Positions 58,301-64,000 of a stretch of DNA of 64,000 bases are shown here, in pieces. Each line of letters starts with the position of its first letter. The first letter of the stretch is position 1. A program made the position numbers and the translations under genes. A model generated the notes under the pieces. The model was not told where the DNA came from, searched no databases, and saw only the letters and a list, made by a program, of their open reading frames with translations. Origin of the DNA: Alentia gelatinosa (Eukaryota > Annelida > Polychaeta > Phyllodocida > Polynoidae); the NCBI GenBank assembly GCA_950022655.1, contig OX465579.1:137525118-137589117 (forward strand), written 5' to 3'.

Positions 58301-58531
58301 TGAAGTGACAACTTTGAAAACCGTAATTGACCTCGTGAATTGGATTCAAAGCATGTCTCAGTGCAATTCTGATGTAAAGAACAAATACGTACCTCCGATC
58401 TAGTCGGGAGCCATAGTTTCTCCGGCATGTTTTCCTCCTTGAAGAAGATCATGCCACTGGACAGGGCGCCGACGACAAGGATAGAGATGGTGATCACTAG
58501 CTTTGGCCATAATCCCACATAAAAACCCCAC
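38806..58531 (-). CDS. Patched-domain-containing membrane protein (RND / sterol-sensing-domain family), 17 exons, first exon missing
   Basis: Seventeen exons, listed singly below, join in frame with GT-AG introns to give 920 residues ending in TGA; numbering starts at the first full codon (W of WGFYVG). TM1 is about 8-26. A large extracellular domain (about 27-235) precedes the sterol-sensing-type block TM2-6 (about 239-400), with GLGVDDMF at 308-315. A second extracellular domain (about 480-655) precedes TM8-12, with GMSVDYAAH at 725-733. The Asp pairs/Asp in TM4 and TM10 are the proton-relay positions of RND permeases and are kept (312-313, 729). A Cys cluster (ACCFCC, 410-415) follows TM6. 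Length and layout fit PTCHD3-like or nematode PTR-like proteins, not Patched itself, which is longer. Role: probably lipid or sterol handling in the plasma membrane or cilium (family inference). The start codon and about 10-40 residues are not assigned. Confidence 0.9.
39891..40012 (-). CDS. Patched-type gene exon (TM11)
   Basis: 122 bases, phase 1 to 0, acceptor TCTTCACAG, donor TTCCAG|GTAAGT. Encodes [31 protein letters not shown] and TLKTFFQ, matching the family's 'AL...G.AV..GG.ST.L...'. Confidence 0.92.
40677..41022 (-). mobile_element. composite inverted-repeat element, copy 2 (Patched-type gene intron)
   Basis: Read on the - strand, this is the same arrangement as 20284-20927. An outer palindrome ('agaacgtcctgaccatgct' ... 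'acaagcatggttggacgtta', arms about 75 bases) is followed by a body bounded by 'tatttactatataccc' and 'gggtatatagtaaata'. The palindrome is complete here, but the body is shorter, about 190 bases, and lacks the internal duplicated segment. Confidence 0.75.
41891..42035 (-). CDS. Patched-type gene exon (TM10 with conserved Asp)
   Basis: 145 bases, phase 0 to 1, acceptor GCTTCCAG, donor AAACG|GTAAGT. Encodes [17 protein letters not shown] and [18 protein letters not shown]; the GxSVDYxxH motif is diagnostic for the C-terminal half of RND/Patched proteins. Confidence 0.92.
42384..42510. mobile_element. fold-back element with the GTTGAC core
   Basis: 'aatattaccattttgacctg' pairs with inverted 'ggatcaaaattatggtaata'. 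'cgtagttgac' and 'gtcaactacg' form the inner stem around 'actacgtaatactccgc'. The same layout is found at 63699-63845 and, partly, at 25317 and 52800. In a Patched-type gene intron. Confidence 0.75.
43233..43952. mobile_element. 720-base terminal-inverted-repeat element in a Patched-type gene intron
   Basis: The ends 'cccccacctaccacgat' and 'atcgtggtaggtgggggc' are perfect inverted copies over about 17 bases. Next to both ends are further 'cgat-ggcc', 'gatcgctacgatt' and 'aatcgtggcctatcg'-like short inverted blocks. No protein frame. A possible related fragment is at 46925-47110 ('ctacgataggcct', 'tcgggaggtcttaaa'). Confidence 0.7.
44680..44805 (-). CDS. Patched-type gene exon (TM8/9)
   Basis: 126 bases, phase 0 to 0, acceptor TTTGTCAG, donor ATCCTG|GTAAGA. 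Encodes [16 protein letters not shown] and two hydrophobic stretches ending MNVVLIL. Confidence 0.88.
45339..45497 (-). CDS. Patched-type gene exon (end of extracellular domain 2)
   Basis: 159 bases, phase 0 to 0, acceptor CTTTTACAG, donor AACAAG|GTAAGG. Encodes [17 protein letters not shown] and [14 protein letters not shown]; 'SR....H' and 'P....FYE' type motifs end this domain in the family. Confidence 0.88.
45724..45739. repeat. poly-C tract
   Basis: Sixteen C in a Patched-type gene intron. Confidence 0.93.
46498..46613 (-). CDS. Patched-type gene exon (extracellular domain 2)
   Basis: 116 bases, phase 1 to 0, acceptor TGCATTTCAG, donor TCATA|GTAAGC. Encodes [18 protein letters not shown] and [15 protein letters not shown]. 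Confidence 0.87.
47353..47517 (-). CDS. Patched-type gene exon (extracellular domain 2)
   Basis: 165 bases, phase 1 to 1, acceptor CATTCTCAG, donor ATCAAG|GTGGGT. Encodes [17 protein letters not shown] and [13 protein letters not shown]. The donor GTGGGT is weaker than the others but keeps the frame into the next exon. Confidence 0.85.
47865..47940 (+). repeat. dispersed repeat family R, 3' fragment
   Basis: 'tgaagggttattttctttgc', 'ctgaaagtctatgcgaccat' and 'aacctttaggcacagtata' match the right end of the copies at 49990-50335 and 54596-54915. Confidence 0.55.
48292..48721 (-). CDS. Patched-type gene exon (TM5/6, cytosolic loop, TM7, start of extracellular domain 2)
   Basis: 430 bases, phase 0 to 1, the longest internal exon; acceptor CTGTTGCAG, donor CATAG|GTGAGG. 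Encodes [12 protein letters not shown], the RDACCFCC cluster (possible palmitoylation, inference), TM7 and the family motif [19 protein letters not shown]. Confidence 0.92.
48984..49159 (-). CDS. Patched-type gene exon (TM4 Asp pair, TM5)
   Basis: 176 bases, phase 1 to 0, acceptor TCTCTCCAG, donor ACCACC|GTACGT. Encodes [32 protein letters not shown] and [12 protein letters not shown]: the most conserved block of the family. Confidence 0.93.
49512..49635 (-). CDS. Patched-type gene exon (TM3 and start of TM4)
   Basis: 124 bases, phase 0 to 1, acceptor TTGTTACAG, donor TTCTAG|GTGAGT. Encodes [15 protein letters not shown] through [15 protein letters not shown], matching the 'GL.G...V..A...S.G.......F......PFL.LG' layout of sterol-sensing domains. 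Confidence 0.9.
49990..50335 (+). repeat. dispersed repeat family R, full-looking copy
   Basis: Shares 'catcattgatgaacgagcgtg', 'agtttctgtaacccacttgc', 'gtcaacttgcca', 'ggtaatggtcagctgggcat' and 'gctcctttccc-at-tcccagt' in order with 54596-54915. The same order, with an interruption, is at 26614-27240. Non-coding; could be a SINE-like or DNA-element family. Confidence 0.65.
50843..50963 (-). CDS. Patched-type gene exon (TM2, start of sterol-sensing block)
   Basis: 121 bases, phase 2 to 0, acceptor AACGGCAG, donor CACCGG|GTAAGC. Encodes [17 protein letters not shown] and the hydrophobic [16 protein letters not shown]. Confidence 0.88.
52624..52721 (-). CDS. Patched-type gene exon
   Basis: 98 bases, phase 0 to 2, acceptor TCTTTACAG, donor CGATC|GTAAGT. 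Encodes [16 protein letters not shown] and KVYYYAMR; 'A..WE..FL' precedes TM2 in Patched-domain proteins. Confidence 0.88.
52800..52910. mobile_element. fold-back element with the AGTAATAT core, truncated
   Basis: 'gacaatattaccatgatttt' is followed by 'gatgcgtagtaatatgcgaa' and 'aggatattgcgtagtgtcaa'. This is the left arm plus core of the element at 42384/63699, with the right outer arm missing. Lies about 80 bases upstream of a Patched-type gene exon acceptor. Confidence 0.6.
53016..54197. mobile_element. contiguous array of four elements sharing the ATAAGACACCGAC terminus
   Basis: Two short palindromic units (53016-53096 and 53107-53188, about 81 bases each, 'cccgattcatccc-accat' ... 'agtcgggaat-aaatgt') are followed directly by two long units (53189-53701 and 53701-54197, about 500 bases). 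Each short unit and long unit 1 start with a form of 'ataagacaccgac' and end with 'gtcg-tgtcttata'. Both long units share 'cctcgtaaaacaacccgatt', 'gagatcaaagagagcg' and 'gacggatccgtcgggcaaag'. None has a protein frame. The array lies in the Patched-type gene intron between 52721 and 55544. Confidence 0.75.
54596..54915 (+). repeat. dispersed repeat family R, full-looking copy
   Basis: Begins 'ctaggagcaaatggttcatc' and ends near 'tagcctttaggatgagtata'; collinear with 49990-50335. In the same Patched-type gene intron as the 53016 array. Confidence 0.65.
55329..55476. repeat. compound microsatellite (TA)n-(GTAT)n-(TA)n
   Basis: About 25 TA units, then about 18 GTAT units, then about 12 TA units. 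Lies about 70 bases beyond the donor of the exon at 55544 (- strand reading), in the intron. Confidence 0.96.
55544..55685 (-). CDS. Patched-type gene exon
   Basis: 142 bases, phase 2 to 0, acceptor CCATACAG, donor GACAAG|GTAATA. Encodes [28 protein letters not shown] and SADAMDK. The donor is followed, about 70 bases on, by a long compound microsatellite. Confidence 0.87.
55984..56100 (-). CDS. Patched-type gene exon
   Basis: 117 bases, phase 2 to 2, acceptor CTGCCTAG, donor ACAAG|GTAAGT. Encodes [14 protein letters not shown] (the CxxNSILExW motif is frequent in the family) and [12 protein letters not shown]. Confidence 0.87.
56555..56628 (-). CDS. Patched-type gene exon
   Basis: 74 bases, phase 0 to 2, acceptor GATTTGCAG, donor GCAAA|GTATGT. 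Encodes [10 protein letters not shown] and [10 protein letters not shown]. Confidence 0.85.
57018..57125 (-). CDS. Patched-type gene, exon with start of extracellular domain 1
   Basis: 108 bases, phase 0 to 0, acceptor CTACCACAG, donor AGAGGG|GTAAGA. Encodes [13 protein letters not shown] and [19 protein letters not shown]; the 'R..Q....VVV' pattern is seen in Patched-domain proteins. Confidence 0.88.
58393..58531 (-). CDS. Patched-type gene, first assigned exon (TM1)
   Basis: 139 bases, phase 2 to 0, acceptor ATGTTGCAG, donor TCGGAG|GTACGT. Encodes [16 protein letters not shown], the hydrophobic TM1 and [10 protein letters not shown]. 'W-G-F-Y-V-G-x-x-P' just before TM1 is typical of the family. 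At least one exon must precede it. Confidence 0.88.
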
Positions 58532-59999
58532 CTGCAACATAAACAGATGGTGGTCAGAGATATTCGGGGGAAGATTGAAATCTTTAAATGGAATTACATC
58601 GGGAGCCAAAGTGACCCCACTAAACAGGAACATACCTGTACTCAAAAGAACACCTCTGGATGCAACAAAGAACTAGACTTAGTGCTTAAGCTATGTGGGT
58701 TTAAGGATACAATTGCGTTTTTGGTCTCATTTGCTACTATTGAAGTGAACTTAACTATAACCTTAAGTTTGCCAAAGTTTGGCAATAGGGTATGATGACA
58801 GTTCTTGAGGGTATTAGAGTGGTCAGCGAGTGAAGAAAACTGCCTGCCATCTCTGGAAAATTTTGATGGGAGTACAGAAATCGCATTCTTCACTCGCTCG
58901 GTGTGTTTTCACCATAAGCCCCCAGAAGGTCAACATCGAGAGTCAAACTGAGGATCGGAATGGAAAAGTTTGTGTAACTCGTGATCCTGTGCACTTATCA
59001 ACTTTGGTGATTAATGTTCCGGTTGTTGTTGAGCATAAATAGGCGTAAGCTAACACCAACCCTCCCCCATTTCATCCAGTTCCACGGCAAATAGCTAAAA
59101 ATAATTCTTCTTTTATTACAGACTGTGTCTTATCTAGATTTGGACATCCACGCCTTTTGTATACCCTTAGATACTCCATGTAGCTCATATAAGTCGTAGA
59201 ACCTTTCATGATCAAAGTCACGAGGACCGTTAGCGATCTGGTGGTCTAGAATGGTCCCATTAGAAAAGGTTGTGATACTGAATACATGGACTGCATTCAA
59301 CTGCCATTCTATATTGTGGAGTGATAAAGCATCCTCGTTTGATGAATGATTGATGGATCTCTGGATTAGTGGATGCAATGTGATCATAAAACATTTAAAA
59401 ATATGAAACCATAGTAGATGTCCAGGTATGATAGCAGAACAAACACACTGCCAGCTATTTCCCTATTGCCATTTCATGTTGAAGGTGAATTCCAGATTTC
59501 TGTCCACTACCTATTTGAATCACAGTCTAAATGAATATAAGAAATACAACTTTTAGACTTACAATAAGAAAAAACATGACCTGTTGAGCATTCGGTCTGC
59601 CAGCTATTGTCTGTGTTGTGTTTTATGTATAGGTGAGTTCTAACACATTTTCTCTGCATTAATGATAACGCCACCACCAGTCAGGATCTATTTTTCCATT
59701 GAAGATGCAGACTCTGCCCCGTAAAAACTCTAAGGGTATTTTGTTCTACCAGGGATGTAGATTCCGCCTTCTCCAGTATGACAGTGAAAGTTCTAAGACC
59801 ATGAACCTTCTTAATTCAAAAATTCATACTCTCAAAGACTTGTTAAAAATCTATTTCATCTTCATAAAAGTTGTTTTCAATTAAGTTAATATGGCTGTAA
59901 GGCTTAGAGCAAACATTCAAATTTTTTTTACTCATTCAATTAGTCTTCCGGTGGAAATTTATTAAAGGAGAGGGAAGATGATCTATGAATATTTATATA

Positions 60000-60229
60000 C
60001 AGTAGAACCCCGCCTAACGGACACCCCGCGTTTAATAACTTCGGTCCCAATTAAGATATCAGAAAATGGATTTCAGATCTATTATCGCCTCTGTCTGCCC
60101 TACATATCAATATATAACACATATATATTGGACTGGAGGAAACTTGAAAACCCCGCGCAATCGGACACCCCGCGTAAGCGGACACTTTGGCCCGGAACGG
60201 AGGGTGTCCGCTTACGCGGGGTTTTACTG
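60000..60229. mobile_element. pogo/Tigger-like miniature inverted-repeat element with TA target duplication
   Basis: The left end CAGTAGAACCCCGC and the inverted right end CAGTAAAACCCCGCGTAAGC are flanked by TA at 59998-59999 and 60230-60231. 'CAGTA-AACC' ends with a TA duplication are the hallmark of pogo-type Tc1/mariner elements. The body (230 bases) has an inner hairpin around 'tttggcccggaacgg' and no transposase. A partial copy is at 30318-30402. Confidence 0.85.
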
Positions 60230-62765
60230 TATTTGTTTATGTCAATACATAATCTTCGAATGCCCCCATAGACCGGAAGACACAATCACAAACTCTCAAA
60301 CTTGGCACGCAGGACACTGTTTTGTAAAATCATTTACCTGTTAAGCTGAAAAGCATCCGGAACCTTTGATGTCAGAGACGTCATAGGATAATGACATAAT
60401 TTATGATAAAGTGGCACGGTTTAACGAGATTTTCATCCAGTGAATCAGGTTACACGCCCACTAAGTATGATGCACGTCAATGGCTTCAGTTTCTACTATG
60501 CCTACCCTCTTTATGAGGGATGCTATTTTGGAAGGATCTGTCGAAGGAAACTAAACATTGTGACAGGATGCTGACATATCTCATCTCATCTCATCTCATC
60601 CCTTCATATCACCATATTGGGTACGAATTATTTCTTGTTGCTCCAGATGTGTAAACTGTTCGTCGATGGATACATAAGAACTGCCTAGCGGCAGAATGCC
60701 CTGATTTCTGATTGCGAGAGAAAGGTACTTTAAATGTTTCCGGTGAGAAATGCTCATTTTATGCCAATCACATGCAGATAGGATACAAAGTGTACAGAGT
60801 GTTTCATCATTATGTGTAGCACTTGTCACCTTTCCAGTGTTATAGTGTTGGTCGTTTTGGTAACGTTTTGGTTACTTAGCAGAATTAGTACCTTGGTTGA
60901 GTGGATACCCCCACAATTAGCAGAATGTACAGTGATTATCTATCATGTGCAACCGTGTGGCCTGGGATCTACAGAGATCCTTATTTTGAACGCAATCATT
61001 GATGTTACATGCATGACCCCAAACAGATTCCCTACAACGAGGAATAACATGACATTTTCAGTGGTATTGAAATACGCATGTAAAGTCTATGTAATGTCTT
61101 TATTAGACATTAAAGGATGCCTGGATAGGATCCTTAAAATGCTATTGATGGGGCTAGATTTTAGTATTCCTGTGGTCTTCCTTGTCCATAAGGTCATTCT
61201 GAGTCCATTTAGGTTAATACCCTTCACCTCGACCTTTAAAATGTAACTTAGAGAATCTAGGGCATTATACAGGTCCCTGGAGGGCTATAGGAGACAAAAT
61301 CTTTTCAGTTACCCATTATTTATGGATTAGCGACCTTCAAATTCAAATGGGAAAGCGGAGATTTGAGCTACCCCGAAGTATATCATTAGTACGCTGGTGA
61401 TACCAAATTGAACCTATTGCGCAGACTAACTTCATGCTGATGATCTACTAGAATACAGTAAATAACCAAAGAGCGCCGATTCCAAGGTCAAATCCAGCCT
61501 ATCATTTACAAAGTATCTGTTGTATGTCACAACGAGAACAAGCGTGGATTGCATCACACTATGCTTTAGATACAATGAGAACATCATAGATGGAAGGGGT
61601 ATTATCATATAAAATGTACTGTGTTGTCCTGTATACTATGTCCGGTATTTGATGTGCTGTGTCTTTATTCTTTTGTTTAGTCATGGCATCTCTCATAAGA
61701 ATATGAGTTTATCTGTTTAGTCCCTAGCAGTAGGAAGTAAAGATTATAAGAATTGAATACGGTGATACTCATAAGAGTAGGTACAGTGTCAAATGACATG
61801 CGTTAAAACCATGAATATCATTGCAATATTCTTAACATTGTGATAAGTGAAGATTGCAGCTAAATTTAATCATTATCTTCACGGTTCAAGTCTACATTAT
61901 GCACTTAACTATGCAACTATTGTTGGACTAGTTTTTCTGGAAAAGATATCATAATGTTATGCAAAGGTGCATTCGTTTCTTAACCCTTTCTTTGTGGCGC
62001 TTGCAGGTCTTTCGTTCTGCTTAGGTTTACTTTTCTCTGAGGAAAGAACATTGGTATTAAATGAGTTTCATATTCCAGCAGTCCCTCCTTCACCTCTAAC
62101 ATAGTATAGTGTACATCCACAGTTGATGAAACTGACACTTTGAATGAGCACAAGGGTCTTGTCAACAAAGCAAAACACATAATATGTGTATCTCTTTTTT
62201 TCGAAGCATAACATAAATATACCCCTAAAAGTGCTCAGAATTTAGGATATGTTGAAGATTTGGCGTAAGGGGCAGGTTCTTTCCCAAACAGGTACATTGG
62301 CGCACAGACACAAGAACGCCGCAGAACCAATGCTTGGAGAGTGGTGACACTGACATTACCTGTATGACCTGGTCACTGCCACCACATTCCTGAGCTCGCG
62401 ACGATTGATTTTTCCGGATATCTCAGGTGAAAGGGAATCGGCAGGGGAGTGGTTGGCTGGGGCCGGGGCAATGCGATATCACTCCATGCGATAATGTTTG
62501 CACGGCAGACCTATTTACGGTCATGCAACCACCACTGTCCAGCATCCTGAGACTAGTATCGATGTGGGGCATACACTCAGGGGTAATGTTACCTCACCTC
62601 TCAGCGCCAATCCGGCCAAACTGAGCAACTCGCTGCCAATTAGGCTAAGAGTGGCTCGTTTGGGGCAATTCGAGAGGGTTAATGCGATCCTCGTTGCACA
62701 GATAGGTGGCACTCTGCATCGCACACCTGTGACCTGAACTTATTTCCGAAAACCCTGGGTAGGGA

Positions 62766-62930
62766 TTTTTTTTTTTTTTTATTATTATTTTTTTTATTCA
62801 GTACATGTATTTATATGGGTCAAAGTACATCGAGAGAAAAAGGACATATCATATTCGCCACTTGGGCGTTCTTCCATATAATAGCCACCAAACGAAAAAA
62901 TACTAGAAAAATTTAGATTAGTTTACATTA
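62766..62930 (-). mobile_element. possible poly-A-tailed retroelement 3' end
   Basis: A T-rich run with ATT interruptions (62766-62797) precedes 'attcagtacatgtatttata'. Read on the - strand this is a body ending in a poly-A-like tail. The body class is not recognised. Confidence 0.35.
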
Positions 62931-63698
62931 ATACTAAATTAAAGTAAGTTTCTAGTACTGACTAGAGTACCAGATACATATCGGTAGGGATACTGGGCTA
63001 GATGAATATACATTATCTTCATTCAGATTTCTGATTTCAGATTATTTAGGGAAAATCAATCCTAAGGAAAGGGTGTCTTATGATCATTCAAGGAAAGTCC
63101 CATGTGTGAATTCTCCACGCATATAAAGAGTCGATTATGCAAATGAAGCAAGTAACAGCGGCAGCGGTAGCTGCAGCAGTCACAGAAGTGACAGCCGATG
63201 GCAAGCCGTTCAGTGTGTGTATTTCTTTGCGTTTGCGACAGCATACAACGCTTTTCAGTGGTTTTGCAGCTATCTGCTCAAATACACAAAATGGGCACCG
63301 AAATTACAGCATCTGCTCCGGCGTCTTGATAAGAGAACGTCATAGTATCTACCACTTCAACTCCCAGCCTGTGTTCTATAACTAACACAATGAATGCGAG
63401 TAAGCTTAAATCTATTCGTTTGAACAATAATATGAAACCATGGTCAGGTGAGTTATTTGTCAATTCTGCACGTAATTCACATAGTTGAGACGCAGTATAA
63501 CAGAAGGCGATTTCCAATTGATATAATGGCTGCTTAGTTTACCAATACAGTGGTAAAATGAGTATGTAGAGGAAAGATGCAGATATTACATACATGTATG
63601 TATGTAAAATCAACATCTGCAAACAATGATAGTGTCTTCATGAACCCGTTGCTCAAAACCCTTACTTAAACAGTGTTTGTCCTCCCATTCAAATGCAT

Positions 63699-63845
63699 AC
63701 AAAATATTGACTGGTTTCATATGCAAGCGGCCGTCTTCTCCAAGGAGTTGACGCGCAGTAATATCCGAGCGTAAGTCAGGATATTGCGCAGAGTCAACTC
63801 CAAGGAGCATACGACCGCTTTTATCTGAAATCAGTGTATCTTGTA
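63699..63845. mobile_element. fold-back element with the AGTAATATCCGAGCG core, best-preserved copy
   Basis: Outer arms 'acaaaatattgactggtttc' and inverted 'gaaatcagtgtatcttgta', middle arms 'gcggccgtcttctcc'/'catacgaccgc', inner arms 'ccaaggagttgacgcg'/'gcgcagagtcaactccaagg'. The core 'agtaatatccgagcg' faces 'aggatattgcg'. Related copies are at 25317, 42384 and 52800. Confidence 0.75.
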
Positions 63846-64000
63846 TTTGGTATCCACCTTTTCTGGACAAGTTGCATGTCGATATCAATGCGTTTTAATT
63901 ATGCACTATTTTTCTGTATATGCTCTATCTTTCTGTATGTGCTCCCCGGAGCATACAACATATTCGTATGCGCTAGGTATATCCATACACACTCTCTATG

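Larger units (their letters stand above)
58532..64000. other. upstream or first-intron region of the Patched-type gene
   Basis: Must lie in the first intron(s) or promoter of the Patched-type gene. It holds the pogo-like element at 60000, a short (ATCTC)n run near 60580-60600, a poly-T-headed block at 62766 and the fold-back element at 63699. A GC-richer patch at 62390-62750 has no frame I can assign, but contains a donor-like 'gagag|gtgagg' on the - strand near 62600. No other gene was recognised. Confidence 0.45.

Noticed and set aside
60812..61246. 144-residue + strand frame with hydrophobic stretches
   Set aside because: AT-rich composition, no family motif, no splice context; plausible chance frame, though the longest unexplained one in the window.
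61980..62180. 66-residue - strand frame containing an acceptor-like TTCCTCAG
   Set aside because: Considered as an exon of the Patched-type gene, but phase and sequence do not match what must precede TM1.
62427..62737. GC-richer patch with donor-like GAGAG|GTGAGG on the - strand
   Set aside because: The phase would fit the missing first exon, but a stop lies 16 codons upstream, no ATG lies between, and the sequence does not resemble the family N-terminus.
63610..63888. 92-residue - strand frame
   Set aside because: Lies across the fold-back element at 63699-63845, so it is an artefact of repeat sequence.

Overview
The window is nuclear DNA of an animal. It is AT-rich, its genes are split by GT-AG introns, and it is dense in small inverted-repeat elements and retroelement remnants. 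The gene families (SLC22 transporter, Patched-domain protein, a multi-TM2 protein) and the element types fit a marine invertebrate such as a lancelet or another deuterostome, but that placement is inference. No prokaryotic or organellar signal, rRNA, CRISPR array or convincing tRNA was seen.

Layout. 1-760 is the 3' end of a retroelement with a GIY-YIG endonuclease-like C-terminus (+ strand). 1749-1904 is an isolated coding exon-like block (+). 7566-9209 is a complete, uninterrupted SLC22-type organic ion transporter (-). 9.2-19 kb has no recognised gene and holds inverted-repeat elements, poly-C tracts, microsatellites and a 1.1 kb terminal-inverted-repeat element. 19778-28699 is a five-exon gene (-) for a 458-residue protein with four tandem TM2 domains and a cytosolic-type tail with two PPxY motifs. 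All four splice junctions join in frame. 28.7-38.8 kb is repeat-rich intergenic DNA. 38806-58531 holds 17 consecutive exons (-) of a Patched-domain (RND/sterol-sensing-domain) membrane protein. They give 920 residues to the stop, and only the short N-terminal start is not securely placed. 58.5-64 kb is upstream or intronic DNA with a pogo-like miniature element and other repeats.

The three confident genes all lie on the - strand. They are unrelated membrane proteins and nothing suggests a joint pathway. The most distinctive gene is the four-TM2-domain protein. The most distinctive non-genic features are several families of fold-back elements: one with a shared GTTGAC/AGTAATATCCGAGCG core at four sites, one composite element present twice in opposite orientation, and a contiguous array of four elements sharing one terminal motif inside a Patched-gene intron.
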